The notes: generated by a model not told the origin, from the letters alone. Positions 24,084 through 36,427 are shown, counted from the first letter of the stretch. The stretch: 64,000 bases of DNA from Warburgia ugandensis (GCA_035236585.1 CP141126.1:6647001-6711000); one strand, 5' to 3'. Made by a program: numbers and translations.

Positions 24084-27000
24084 ATGTCAGAGCACAAAGC
24101 AGCTTTCCTGAACGACCAGCTATCAAAACGGACCTCCATTTTTGGCCTCCGTTTGTGGGTCGTCGTCGGAATATGCGTTGGTGCTGCCTTTGTTCTTCTT
24201 CTTTTCCTTCTCTCTCTGTGGCTTACTTCAAAACGCAACACTACCAAACAGAAAACCTCACAAAAGCCCACAATTCCAAATGTCTCGAAAGAAATCCAGG
24301 AAGTTCGAGTTGATCATGCTAGAGCATCTCATCATCAAGATAGCAAACCACCCACCCAGATTCTCGCAAACCCTGTACCGGAATCTGATCAACTTGCTAT
24401 AATTGAGCGCCAAGCTCTTCTGCCCCCAGAAGAAGAAAGCCCGGTTGGGTTTCATCGGATTCATATAGAAATTGGAAAGGATCATCGAATTTCATATCCG
24501 GAACGGGCGGCGTCTTCGCATGGTAGCGGTGAAAGCCGTTCTGTTGATCAGGTTCCGACTGTAGTTCCTGAGGTTTCTCATTTGGGTTGGGGCCATTGGT
24601 ACACTCTCAGAGAGCTTGAGGCCTCAACAAATGGATTTGCTGATGAGAATGTCATTGGAGAAGGCGGATACGGCATTGTGTACCGTGGAGTGTTGGAAGA
24701 TAAAACCGTCGTTGCTGTCAAGAATTTGCTCAATAACAGGTATATTTAATTGTGCCTATTTCCTTCTAGAATACCACACAAGATATGAATTGAGTTAATA
24801 TCAGTGCTTTTGCATTTTTGTTTGAGATAGAACTCAATTACAGCGGAAACCAAGTGGGAAATTTCGTACTTTAGTAGCATTAGTCTCACATTCGCTCTGA
24901 AATTTAAGTAAAATGGTACCAATAAGAGAAATTGTTGAACAGATTGATCTTATTTAATGGGACTTCAATTTCAAAGAGGATATTTCACATTTAGTGGAGC
25001 TTTCTTCGCAGAGGTCAAGCAGAGAAGGAGTTTAAGGATGAAGTTGAAGCAATTGGCCGAGTTCGACATAAGAATCTAGTGAGATTGCTTGGTTATTGTG
25101 CTGAAGGTGCTTATAGGTATTGATCTTCACTGCCGTTTTTGCTTCTATCTAAAGTGCAATTTATGGTATTGCAAGCTAGAACTTTTTAATGCTAGTACCT
25201 TATAAAAAAAATTCATCAGGCGTGAAATTTCTATGTTTATTATTGGTGTTGGACAGAGATGCATTTATCTACTTCTTTGGCTATGCTAGGATGCTTGTAT
25301 ACGAGTACGTAGAGAATGGTAACTTAGAACAGTGGCTACATGGGGAGGTAGGACCTTGCAGCCCTCTTACATGGGAGATCCGTATGAACATTATTCTTGG
25401 AACAGCAAAAGGGTATATGCTTTCTTTCTTCACTTAATCTACACAGTACTTGTTTATCGGTTGTTATGTTGTTTGTTACATTAGAACTTAATGACTTGCA
25501 GTTTGACATATCTACATGAGGGGCTTGAACCCAAGGTTGTTCACCGTGATGTTAAGTCGAGCAACATATTGCTTGATAGACAGTGGAATCCAAAGGTCTC
25601 TGACTTTGGGCTTGCCAAACTATTGGGATCAGAGAGGAGCTATGTTACAACTCGTGTAATGGGGACATTTGGGTCGGTTGAGATCTTCTGCTTTACTTGT
25701 AACTTTAGTTATTTTCATGAGAAAATTGGCAAGCCTCCAATACTAAAGATCTTTAAGGGGATGACTGTTTCCTGTTTCTGTTTTTATAGCTATGTAGCTC
25801 CTGAATATGCTAGCACTGGTATGTTGAACGAAAGGAGTGATGTATATAGTTTTGGGATTCTTATTTTGGAGATCATTTCTGGGAGGAGCCCAGTTGATTA
25901 CAGCAGACCTCCAGGAGAGGTTAGTATTAGAATCCATTCTGATAGTGAGCGCAAATCAGATTCTTTTCGTGGTTTTCAATTTTCTTTGACATGGATATAG
26001 TCACTTTCAGGCTAATTTGGTTGAGTGGCTTAAATCTATGGTTGGCAACCGGAACCCAGAGGGAGTTTTGGACCCTAAAATGCCCGAGAAACCTTCTTCA
26101 AGAGCATTGAAGAGGGCCCTTTTAGTAGCTCTGCGATGCGTTGACCCAGATGGACAGAAGAGGCCAAAGATGGGGCATGTGATACACATGCTTGAAGTGG
26201 ATGAATTTCCCTTCCGCGATGTATGTTCTCAATTTCAAAAAACTTGTGAATGGTTCAGTTCTAATTTCTTATTATGCCTTCCAGTTTGTTTGACATTCTA
26301 TTTTGTTTGCCCCATGTTTATTCTGTTCTACCTCCATGACGAATTTCTCATAATATTTTCTTATACCATATTGTTTTTGCTGTATAATGGTATACTTGCA
26401 GTAATAATAGTTTTGTCTGCTTTGGCACTTCTTGTTTCTGTATAAATTTTGAACCTTCTGACAAATTGGCTGCTTATAAACAAGCATCTTTTGTTAACTT
26501 AGTCTACAACCTATATCTTTGTTCTTTTCCTCATGGATTCCTGTCCCTATGACCAAAACAGCACATCTCCGACCATTTATTAGCTCCTCAAACAATGCAG
26601 CATTTAAACATGAGAAAATTATCTCTCTCTCTTGTCTGAATAATCACTATTCTTGACTTAGCAAAACTTGATGGAATGGCAAGATATATTTTTTGTGGCT
26701 AAAGGACCTTCAACAAGTAAATCTGTAATTCCCTTGAGAAAGGGGAGAGGAGATATTGATTTCCCATATGCATCTTACGAACATGGCCACATCAAATGAG
26801 AACTGGTTGGTCTGCTCTTACATGTGGTACTACATGCCTCATTTCAGGAACGTCGGGCAGGGCGAGAACCAGGACGAACTCATCGTGACAGTCTACAAGA
26901 GAATGCAAAATCGACAGATAACAGGGTGACAGAGTCTGGTGATAGTAGTGGATATGATAGCAGCACTCAAGCCAACAGGGCAAGGTGGAGAAAACAGTAA
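24084..27000 (+). CDS. Receptor-like Ser/Thr kinase of the At1g01540/At4g01330 type, complete
   Basis: Seven coding exons: 24084-24739, 25012-25116, 25290-25412, 25502-25672, 25790-25919, 26011-26220, 26848-27000. Total 515 residues, with GT-AG introns and consistent phases. There is no ectodomain: a short amino end ([15 protein letters not shown]) leads into one membrane segment near residues 24-46 ([20 protein letters not shown]). A linker follows, then the kinase: [10 protein letters not shown] loop, VAVKNLL lysine, [14 protein letters not shown] catalytic loop, [20 protein letters not shown] activation segment. The tail after RKxK-like repeats ([11 protein letters not shown]) is Ser-rich. 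All catalytic residues are present, so it should be active. This family is annotated as probable receptor-like kinases with membrane location; substrates are not known to me. The start is the first ATG with strong family similarity right after it. The last intron (627 bp) is the longest. Confidence 0.94.
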
Positions 27001-27428
27001 GATTAGCAAATTATCATGATTCAAGTGTTCACAATTTGGAGGTCTGATCTTTTTCTGCTCTCAAGCTCAATTAAATGACGATTCACCATTTATCCCCTGC
27101 TCGTCGCCATTCAGAGATGGCCCAAGCAAATACCAAATACATATATGTATATGCTGTCAGAATTTTTTTTGTAAGCTGAACAAAATTTTTGTGCTGTTTT
27201 GATATACTTGATTACTCGATTCAGATTTCCTGACAGGAGTCTGCTTGCTCATAGAGGTTATGTATCATGAGGTCTACCTTGTAACTTGGAGGTCATTATG
27301 GTGTTTAAGTTATCATTGGGGAGGATCATGTTTATCTCTGTTTTCTCACAATACAATTTCTGGCATTAGTTTCCTCTGCTTTTTGGACACAATTACTTCT
27401 TTTTAGCTTTCACAGACATATTTAAGGT
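27001..27428. other. Kinase 3' UTR and short spacer
   Basis: T-rich sequence typical of a 3' UTR just after the kinase stop. No other feature. Confidence 0.45.
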
Positions 27429-27612
27429 AAAAAAGGGCAGCCCTGGTGCACGAAGCTCCTGCCTATGTGGGGTCCAGAGAAGGGGCGGACCACAAGGGCC
27501 TATAGTATGCAGCCTTACCATGCATTTTTGCAAGAGGTTGTTTGTACGCCTTGAACCAGTGACCTCAAGGTTACACAACGACAACTTTTACCGTTGTGCC
27601 AAGGCTCCCCTT
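27429..27612 (-). mobile_element. Au SINE, full length, downstream of the kinase
   Basis: Complete copy in minus orientation. An exact 16-bp target duplication, CAGACATATTTAAGGT, lies at 27413-27428 and 27613-27628. The B box reads GTAACCTTGAGGTCACTGG. Confidence 0.93.
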
Positions 27613-27826
27613 CAGACATATTTAAGGTGCTGCACAAAGTAATAGAAACAAATCATAACTAATAGTACGCAGTAGTATTGCTCCATCTGGGAGTATAAAT
27701 TGTTTACTTTGCTTCTAGGCTAACTTGCAGGTAAATTTTTTAGTTATTTGCCTCTTAAGCAGGAGAGTATCTGTTTATACGCATAAAAAAATGGACATTT
27801 AATTGTTTGCTATAATTCTAGGCAAC

Positions 27827-27925
27827 TTTTTATTTATTTATTTTCTACTTGGTATTTGAACAACCGTAAACCATCAAGCGATTTGAACCCATGACCTACA
27901 CAGGAAAGGCTCTTCTTGTGCCACT
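27827..27925 (-). mobile_element. Short SINE of the second family (copy 2)
   Basis: Minus strand: TGGCACAAGAAGAGCC, then GGTCATGGGTTCAAATC (B-box-like), ending in an A-rich tail (plus strand TTTTTATTTATTTATTTT). The layout and length match the copy at 6854-6950. No clear target duplication was found, so the ends are approximate. Confidence 0.5.
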
Positions 27926-29049
27926 TCCGTTTAGCTGTAATAGAAATAATATTGAACAAAAATAATTCAGAGGTAAACAGCACAGGCCACAATGGTTCCT
28001 TCACGAAGAGAGGCAGAATCTACTTCTTCAGCCCTCAATCACAGTAGTCACATTGCCAATGATATGACCATTCCATCCTACGTACCGGAGGCAAACAATT
28101 TGCGTTCTTGATAATGGAAGTTGCCCGCAGATCAGCCATTTCTTCTACCAATTCCTAGGAGGAAGCACATGAGTTACAAATTGCTGGCGTTTTGTCAGAA
28201 TCAGCCAAAAGATGCATATATTCGTAGTTGTAGAACAAGCACAGAAAGAGACATGACAGATTACAAATGCCAAGGAATGCATGATGGGAAGACATTAGTT
28301 TACGTTAAATTTGCCAAATCACCGAATTGCCATACCTAACATGGCAGATAAACATCTTAGTACCTCTTATTGTCAACATTCATCTGTTAAGGCTCCATAT
28401 TCATCATTAAGGAGCTCCCAAAATGCGAGTTGAGATAAATCTACCATTACAACTTTTTCTTGTGCTTCTTTGGTCCCAAAACTCGCCCTATTATCTTATG
28501 TTCAGGACCACTAGTAGAAAGTTGAAAAAAGCTCATCTTGTGGACAAAATTAAACTTGCTCAAATTCATGACATTGATGCAACATCAAAGAAAAGAGGTA
28601 GGATAAGGTGAAGATCTGATAATATCTACAGGCCCAGGAATAGTTCAAAGTTTCTCTAGCCAAAGCAGAAAGAAGCCAGTCAATAATTGAACTCCAGTGC
28701 TATCACAGTCCGTGGCTAGTAAGAGTGTTGAAGACTAATATATCGGCGTATGATTCTCTCGGATTAAAGGTGTAGGGAAGAGTATTTTCCAACATAACGG
28801 GCCGGTTTCATCGATAAGGGCCCTCGAGCACATGGGACTTCAGGCTGCCATCCTTGGATTAGGAAGGCATGGTTGTTAGTGGAAAGACAGTACCAGCTGG
28901 GATTTTGGTGCGTTTGGGTCCTTAGGACATCATTGAATTGCAGGTATGCTGTTAATGGAAGAAAGTTATGACGGAGCATTTTGTCATTTGGATTTTTGAC
29001 CTACTTCAATGGGAGAATGGTTGGTGATGGACGAGCTCCACCGACAAAC
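27926..29049. other. Unassigned intergenic DNA
   Basis: Open frames at 28121-28339 and 28423-28611 have no recognisable domain, splice context or leader, and are treated as chance frames. No repeat family recognised. Confidence 0.4.
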
Positions 29050-29190
29050 ATCGTTGTGCATCAAGCTCCACTGATGCAGGGTTTGGGGAAGGGACTGATC
29101 ACAAGGATCAATAATATGCTGTCCTGTTTTGCATTTTGTAAGAGGCTGTTTCCACACCTTAAACCCTTGACCTCAAGGTCACGTGACGGA
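29050..29190 (-). mobile_element. Au SINE, degenerate partial copy
   Basis: Minus orientation. Recognisable by GCATTTTGTAAGAGGCTGTT and CCTTGACCTCAAGGTCACGT on the plus strand. The 5'-most tRNA-like part after the B box is lost and the copy is strongly diverged, so it is one of the older ones. Confidence 0.75.
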
Positions 29191-30171
29191 TAATTACTTC
29201 CCTTCTGTATGATCATATATAACTCAAATTCATAAGCATGTCAGGAAGAGCTTTTGTAAGCATTGATGGTGTCCATATGGTCATAAGGATTTTCATCTGC
29301 GTGACAAGACCTAGTGTATTTGCTTGCTAGAGAAATCTTTGGGGGCATATTCTGTGTCAGATATCTGCTGTAACTTAGCTGGTATGCTACTACAGTGAAA
29401 ATCATAGTATCTTCATTTGTTCTGCCAGAGAGGACATGGGTATAGTACCCATAATATTTAATGCATACACTAATCTAGATCATTTTGTGCCTGATATTGA
29501 ACATAGTTGGTGAGGCAATTGGGCCTCTTCTTTGTGTTGTGGCCATGTGAACAGCATTCCCGAAATCGTAAAGGCTCCGACTACCCAGTATATGTTGGAC
29601 CCATGTCTCCCTGTCAATTGCAGACTGAACGAAACAGTTGAAAATGGTGCCCACCTCCTTCCTTGTTTTTAAGCTGACAAGTGGGGGGCGATAAATGTGA
29701 AGATGTTGCTTGCTTATAGGTGAAAGTCCACTTCTTCTCCTGTTTCTCTGAACTGTCATTTCTTTGGATTCCTAGTAGAGACGTAACTAACGGGAAAAGT
29801 GAGACCACCGTCACACAAAGGAACGCAGCATATTTTCACTTCGGAAAGTATCAATGGGTAAAGAGAAAAGAGGAGGGCCATTCTTGTGAGCTTGGCGGAG
29901 TCATGGGTCAAGTGTGGTTTATAAAGCTAGTCCAGTGCTCAAAAGCCCAAGGCATGCCAATTGAGGCAAGTTAATCCATGGACAACTAACGAGCACAGTT
30001 TGCAAGCCTTGGAATAATTGAAGTTTCCTTTAAACATTGTCCTGTACTGAACATTGAAAAGGCATTAAACATTGCAATGCGTTTTCAAACTAAATATCAA
30101 TTTACACAATTGAATGCACATGTTCATAAATGGTGTCCAAGGGAAATTCAAAACAGCACTGATGAGAAGGA
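29191..30171. other. Unassigned intergenic DNA
   Basis: No gene or repeat recognised. Overlapping open frames near 29475-29974 lie on both strands and show no conserved motif. Confidence 0.4.
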
Positions 30172-30330
30172 GTGAGGCAATGCAAGTAGAAGGTTCTTAA
30201 AGGGTAAGGGGAAGTCTCAAAAGAATGTGGATAGAAGTGGTGAGAAAAGATTTAAAACTTTGAGATTAAATGAAGTCATAGTACTTAATAGAAGGTAATT
30301 GAGATAAGATCTTGATGATGAATGGTGGGA
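30172..30330 (+). mobile_element. RTE-type LINE, 3' end fragment (copy C)
   Basis: Plus strand matches the last part of copies A and B: GAGGCAATGCAAGTAGAAGG, AATGTGGATAGAAGTGGTGA, AGTACTTAATAGAAGG, ending ATCTTGATGATGAA. Only the 3' 160 bp remain. It encodes a broken form of the Gly-Arg-rich tail. Confidence 0.75.
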
Positions 30331-32539
30331 GGGGGGTGTTTAAAACCTAATTTGCATTGGATCAAAGCTCTTCCCTAATTTTTCTGGACATTTGGCATTT
30401 AATGAAAAAAATCTAAACTTTGGAACACTGATACAGCCCTGGCTCTAGCCTTCCTTTTTGTGGCAATGCCACATTTGCATCAGTCTAGAAATTCTTAGGC
30501 ACCCATTCTTGTAATGCTGGGTCGGAGGTAGGAGGAGGCACTTTCTCCTTTATTAGAGACATTTTAAGTAGATTTAAAAATCAGAATTGTAGATTCTAGG
30601 TAATTTGTTTCACAATTCTTCACCGTAAAAAAAAGAAAAGAAATTTCATGTGTGTGATTGTGTAATTTCTGTAACAACGTACAAGCCAACTATCTCCCAT
30701 TACGTGTGTGGGACAGTATGTCCGACGGTAGCAACAGTGGCAGAGCACAGCGCATGATGTGTTAGCCGTTAGAAGGATATGGAAGCCTTGAAATTGGTTT
30801 TTGTGCTGGGAATGCTGGATTGTTGGACAGCTGGGTCCCTGGGATGTAATCGTTCCTTGCTTTCAGCTTGGAATGGTGCTTCTTCTCTTATGAAACAAGT
30901 TATTCTTTTGTAGCCATTGGAATTCTTGCGTCTACTACAAGCCATGTTTGAGGGTCTGACATCTCAGTTTGAGATTTGTTTCTACCTGCTTGCAAACCAA
31001 ATAATTGAGACAACGAACCCCATAATTCTAGCACATCCCTTTCTCGTGTTTGTTCATTTGGATTACTCGGCATGGGTTAATTTGAGGATGATGAAAACTT
31101 TAAAAAAAAGTAAGGAACTTGGTTAAAGTATCACACACATGTACATAATCACAAAAATTTGTGTTCCGAAGAAACAATACGATGGTTGTGTTTGAAGTTT
31201 GAACTTTCCAAGCAGTGCATTTCCAACCTTTCAATAGTAATTAGGATTATCCAAGGGAGATGTGTTCTGCCAGATCTTTCACAGATCTGCCAACCTCTAT
31301 CTCTCTCTCAAGTGTCCTATATTTATAGGGTTTATAGTGACTTGACTGTCAAATTTGACGGCGGTATAGTCTTCGTTTATCAACTGGCAGTGTTGAAATT
31401 CTTGAGTCACGGTGCGATGCCAACATTCTAGAATGTCGGTTATTTACTCACATGGGCATAGACCATAGCGAGTCCACCCCAACAAAATAGTTTTTGTGCC
31501 AATCCTAAGCCCCATAGAGCAAGTTGGTTTCCACATGCGCATCAAGTACTTCAGGGAATTATTTATCAGTGCGATCCATTTTAAGTTCCGGATTAGAGTT
31601 TGATTCAATCAATCTCCAAGAAACTTTCACCACATGAGTGCTTCATCTTTTCCTGTCTCCTACCATTTCTGTCAGATAGGCTGTTGGAAGCAGCATTACT
31701 CTGGAAACGTTTAGATTGAGAAGTAAAATCTATTCTACTGTCAAATATCTTAATCTACCACTTCTACTCAGTGTTTAAAAACTCGTATACCTGCCGATCT
31801 CAGTTTTTCACCAAATCGAGCGATCTTATCAGCAATCCAGTACAAAAATAATTAAATAATCAAATATAATAATTTTTAAATACAAAAAGTATAAAAATTG
31901 TCAAATTAATAGCAGTTATAAATCTACAAAACAAAGATTTGAAATTTTCACTTCAAATCAAAATACATATTTATTTTAATTTTAAAGCATGAATCAAGAC
32001 CCATACTCTGAATGATCCAAACCTTCTATCAAATGAGACATTGCTATGGATGTATATTGGAGTTATCCAACGCATTTGAAAGTTTAGTTGGCAAATGGAG
32101 CATTGTGTTGCTTTGTAACAGGCCTCAAGTTTGTCAAAATGGCTTCAAGTTTTGGTCCAGAGATCATCTGAGCGAGGTTCCGCTTATACTTCTTAAAATT
32201 CATATATTTTTTTACTTTAATATATGCCATCATGCAGCTTTTTTCTTGAATGATGTGTTTGCATTGATCATGAGATAAATACAAAAGGGGCTTGATCAAG
32301 GAGGTAATGCCCAAGACCATCGGGCAAAGGAACCAGTAGTAAAATTCACCAATATTAATCAGCTGCAGAAAGGAACAATGCAGCAGAAAGGGGCCAAAAG
32401 ACACCAAAAACCAAGAAACAGAAGCAGGAACCTTAGTCACTGATGAGAGTGCTCCATCATCCCGGATCAATCTGATGATGATCTTCACTGGCAGCAATAT
32501 AAGATGGGCTGTAGGCGATGCGAAATCCAGTCATGGTTT
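30331..32539. other. Unassigned intergenic DNA
   Basis: Mixed sequence with an AT-rich patch at 31840-31990. No conserved gene recognised. Frames at 30917-31126, 31159-31431 and 32084-32497 are unassigned; the last lies next to the RNase H debris and may be part of the same element. Confidence 0.4.
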
Positions 32540-32835
32540 CACCTTCCTCCGCTAACGAGTCCGCTGATGCATTAGTGAACATGAAAATACGAATGAACTT
32601 GACATCTTTAATTTTGATTAGGTCAAGACAGAATCTCTTCAATTATATCCATATATATTTTTTCTGATTAAGCCATGTGATGAAGTTATGAGAATCTCCT
32701 TCAACAATTAGAGGTATCATGTGATTGCTTTTCCAAACCCTGATGCTATAGAATGCAGTCAAATCTTCAGCCTGAGTAGATCCAGTGATTCCAATGTTTC
32801 CTGCCACTTCAAAAATAGTTTGTCCAATGAATGGT
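32540..32835 (-). mobile_element. RNase H-like retroelement debris (fragment 1)
   Basis: Minus-strand frames resemble the RNase H domain (RVT_3 type) found in plant L1-type elements: a PLIVEGDSHNFITW stretch and, further on, TNASADSLAEEG, like the family's ADSLAKEG ending. Broken in several places. L1-type origin is likely but not certain. Confidence 0.5.
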
Positions 32836-33107
32836 GAGTATCACACCCACCCCTGCATGTCCCGGACATCCTATGCTAGACCTATCCAAGTTAATCTCAA
32901 AGCAATGGACAGGAGGAGGATACCGACGAGGTTTTCTAGTTGCTTTGTTGCCGTTGAAAGAAGCAACAAAGACCTCAGTGGTGAATCAACTAAGAGTGTG
33001 AATTGTGCTTTAATCCACCAAATCAGCGAGGAGGAAACAAATAGCTGCAGATGAACAGTTCATTAAATAAAGGCACATGGAATTTCTAGTTCCAGAGAGA
33101 ATAAAAG

Positions 33108-33290
33108 CGAAGGGAAGCCTTGGAACAACAGTAGAGTTGTCGTCGTGTGACCTTGAGGTCATGGGTTTAAGGTGTGGAAACAGCCTCTTGCAAAATGCAA
33201 GGTAAAACTGCATACTATAGATCCTTAAAGTCTGCCCCTTCTCCCGGAACCCCCATACGCAGGAGCTTTGTACTCCAAGGCTGCCCTTTA
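33108..33290 (+). mobile_element. Au SINE, full length
   Basis: Plus orientation, GGAAGCCTTGGAACAACAG to AAGGCTGCCCTTTA. Exact 14-bp target duplication AGAGAGAATAAAAG at 33094-33107 and 33291-33304. Confidence 0.92.
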
Positions 33291-33304
33291 AGAGAGAATA
33301 AAAG

Positions 33305-33804
33305 ACCATAGAAACAGTGGCTTTCCACAAAGCTTTCTTGAGACCAGATCCCAGAATGAAATTCCATTGAAGAAGAAGAAGATCTTGAGGAGCAGCAGGA
33401 TGGACACAATTCTATCTAAATTAACTTAGGAAACCATGACCAGATTGTAAAGGCAAAAGGACAATGAATGAGAAGGTGAGCTGCAGATTCATAAGCTGAG
33501 GAACATATGTAGCATCAACTCGTAATAAGCCAAACCCTTTCCAGCTATTGGATAAACTTGAAAATGCCAAATGAGATCTGTGTTGATTAAAGGCAAGAGA
33601 GCATGGCTTAAAAGTGAATAGGCCCTGAGGGTTGGAGTCCAAATCCCAACTTCCCTTTTTCCTGGGAAAGATTCTGGTAGTGTTAAGAAATTCACAAGCT
33701 CTTGGGACTGCTACTTTTAATAAGAGAAAGGTGTACTTCTAAAAGGAGTATTCTAATAGATCTCGTCTTGGATTGCAGCTTTCTGTTTTGCAACAACCAA
33801 AATG
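33305..33804. other. Unassigned intergenic DNA
   Basis: Short (GAA)n tract near 33365. Open frames lack recognisable features. Confidence 0.4.
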
Positions 33805-33925
33805 ATTGTGTCACAGGTTCAAGGCATGGAAATAGTTTTTTGTAAAAATGTAAGGTAAGACTGTGTATTATATATTCTTGTAATCTTAAAGTCACGGCAA
33901 CTTTACCGTTACATGAAAGCCGTGT
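33805..33925. mobile_element. Two opposed Au SINE remnants
   Basis: 33805-33888 reads as a decayed plus-orientation Au copy (GTCACAGGTTCAAGGCATGG, then GTAAGGTAAGACTGTG). Directly after it, 33890-33925 reads as the 5' end of a minus-orientation copy (GTCACGGCAACTTTACCGTT). Both are fragments. Confidence 0.55.
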
Positions 33926-34287
33926 AAGGTCCTTCAGAAAATATAAATAAAAAAAAAAAGGAGAGAGAGAAAAGGAGGCAATATAAGATACATCGCAACA
34001 GACGTTTTTCTAAAATTTGATTAAGCTGTTGTTTGTAGCATCATCTAAGATCATAACTTAAATTCTTTAGCGTACCTGGTAATGGGAAAATAAAGAAGAA
34101 AGCGGCAATATTAATTATTTTTTTTAGAGTAAAAAATAAAATTCATTGAAAGAGAATGAGAAGATCGCAAGTATTTACAGTACTCTTCAAAAAAACTAGA
34201 ACAACTGAAAACTAAGAGAGGTCCAAAGAACTTACCTGTCCCTAGAGAAGTCTGTAGCTTAATCTCACAAACAGAATAGAAGAAAAA

Positions 34288-34408
34288 AAGGGGCAGTCCC
34301 AGTGCACGAAGTTCCCGCAAAGGTTAATCGTACGCAGTCTTACTTTACATTTTGTAAGGGGCTGTTTTCACTCCTTGAACCCATGACCTCAGGGTCTCAC
34401 GACGACGA
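34288..34408 (-). mobile_element. Au SINE with internal deletion
   Basis: Minus orientation: GGGCAGTCCCAGTGCACGAA, then a jump over about 30 bp of the G-rich middle, then the B-box side (TTGAACCCATGACCTCAGGG). It stops about 25 bp short of the usual 5' end. Confidence 0.8.
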
Positions 34409-34499
34409 ACAGATTAGAAAAGCCAATTAAAAATATGTCGAGAACACCTCACGAGGAAGAACTACAAACACAAAAACAACCAAAAATACAAAATTATTA

Positions 34500-34935
34500 A
34501 ATGAAACTTCGACCCTCATCCGTAATAAACAATCTCATGATTTTCTCTTTTTCACATTGTCTTGCAAGCCTATCCACTTGACCTTTACAGGATTGGTGAG
34601 TATGATCCAAGGAGAACTGCTGATGAATGAGAAAATATTCATTCTCATCAATAAATGATGCAAAATCTTCACCCAGTTGCATTACGATTTCTTCTTCTTC
34701 ATTTTTTTACCCACCGAAAAGAATCTCCTTCTATGCTAAGGCGAATACTTTTCAATTGTGTGCAAGAGCAATTCCTATCTTGGCTGCAAGTGTTCTACTT
34801 CCATAGAGGATTAGAGTTTTTTGTTCTAATAGGAGTTGATAATTCAAGAATAAGTTCTCCTGAATGATCCCGAATGAGACCGCTGATTCCTGTAATGCCT
34901 GGATTTCCAAGACTTGATCCTTCGAAATTCAATTT
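34500..34935 (-). mobile_element. RNase H-like retroelement debris (fragment 2)
   Basis: The minus strand near 34930 encodes WFKLNFEGSSLGNPGITG, the start of the RVT_3 RNase H domain (its usual form is FDGSSLGNPG). The lower end near 34560 has VDRLARQCEKE, like the domain's end. Broken, same class as fragments 1 and 3. Confidence 0.6.
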
Positions 34936-35539
34936 GAACCATCCCGTGATTTCTTCAAGGAAGATATAATATCATACAATTTCTTCCCGCTGATTTATTT
35001 TTGTAGATCTAAATTATTTATCATATTTTTCATGCCAAAAATTGGTAATTCAACAGAAATCAGTGCTTTTGAATGACTTCAGCTATTTGTTTTGGGCTCT
35101 TGAAAAAATTAATAAAAATAAATAGTCAGTATTTTTTTCATGAAAAATAAGCTAAAAACATCCAGTGACCATGAAATTTGATCTCTAACCTATCTAACAC
35201 ACTTTAAATATTATAAACAGTGTTTACCACATATGAAAACTAGAGCGTGCACTTCTCATCCTACCAAGAGCGCAGACTCATATTTGCTAGAACCTTTGTT
35301 TTTCCCTGAAAGAATAACCGCTCAAATTTTTACAGATAGAGGCCCATGTTGCAACAATATATTTGATTTTTTCAGGCAATCCAAGAGAAAGCAGCACGTT
35401 ATTGAAGATAAAATTCTCAGCCTTGTTTGTTTTTGGACAACTTAAGAGAGAGATTTGAGAGGACAGTATCAAGAGAAGATGGGATGAAATGCAGAATTTC
35501 TGAACTAGTGGGGTAAGCTAAGTGGTCTGCAACCCCTGA
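34936..35539. other. AT-rich unassigned DNA
   Basis: No gene seen. Possible flanks of the RNase H fragments. Confidence 0.4.
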
Positions 35540-35730
35540 CGGATTGCTGAAAATTGACTTGATAGACCATGTTCTTTGCAATCAAGGCCAGTCAAGAATT
35601 GGGGGTTTGGTTAGAAATGCACAGGGCCATTGTCTTTTTGATTTTGCAGGGTCCGGCCTTTTCACTCTGGCCCTTGTAGATTCTCACCTAGCAGGTCTCA
35701 GCAGTGCTGCAAGGAGGTCAGACCTGTAAT
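35540..35730 (+). mobile_element. RNase H-like retroelement debris (fragment 3)
   Basis: The plus strand encodes NQGQSRIGGLVRNAQGHCLF, like the start of the RVT_3 RNase H domain (NPGxxGIGGVIRNxxG). Short and without the rest of the element. Opposite orientation to fragments 1 and 2. Confidence 0.55.
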
Positions 35731-36427
35731 CAGTTATGGTTTCGCCAACCGCCAAATTGTGGAGGGCATGCTAGGAATCTGAAGAAGAACCTCCACGGAC
35801 ATTGTGGAACTTGTTAGGTATCATTCACAGGACCTTGGCCCTCATTCATGCTTAGTTTTCTCTGCAAATTCTCTTCCTGGTGAACTATTTTGCAGTCAGA
35901 AGGATCTGACCGATTCACCTTGCTCCAACTTTGGATGTCTAGTAGTTTAAAAAGCCTGTATTGGGTCATTGCTGTCATCTTAAAAATTAGATTTATAAAT
36001 CACATATCACATAAATTTCCCTGCTAGAAATTTGTATAAACAATAGTCTAAATTCAACAATCTGATGTCAATATCAAGGCATTGTAGAGACTACTGCAGA
36101 TCAAAGAAACCCTTGCATCATGAGAAAGAAAGCAACCTATCTTTAGCCAACTCTGGTTCAATCTATGTTAGAAAGGGTCCACAACTGAGTTTTGCAAGTA
36201 AGGAAGACTGGAATAATATGAAACATGTCACTGATTTGGGGTGCAAAGGAAAGAGAAATGCAAAGCTCTAATTTTGAGAAATTACCTGGAAACTAGTTAT
36301 TTGGTTTTTGCACTTTCTTCATAAATGTGGGAATTGGATGGTAGGAATGATGAATGATTGCTTTAAGTCTAGGCATTGAGGATTAGCAAAGTAATAATTA
36401 TTTCCTCTCTTGATATGTTTGATGATA
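35731..36427. other. Unassigned intergenic DNA
   Basis: Contains the second copy of the phrase shared with 21790-21840 (see there). No gene supported. Confidence 0.4.

Noticed and set aside
28121-28611. Two open frames of 62 and 72 codons
   Set aside because: No conserved motifs, no transcript signals, and unremarkable length for this base composition.
30917-31126. Frame containing EFLRLL, like the S10 phrase EFLRTYL
   Set aside because: Only four residues agree and the sequence around it is unlike S10.
32084-32497. 137-codon minus-strand frame as a possible membrane protein gene
   Set aside because: It adjoins RNase H debris, lacks a recognised domain and has no leader; more likely part of decayed retroelement sequence.
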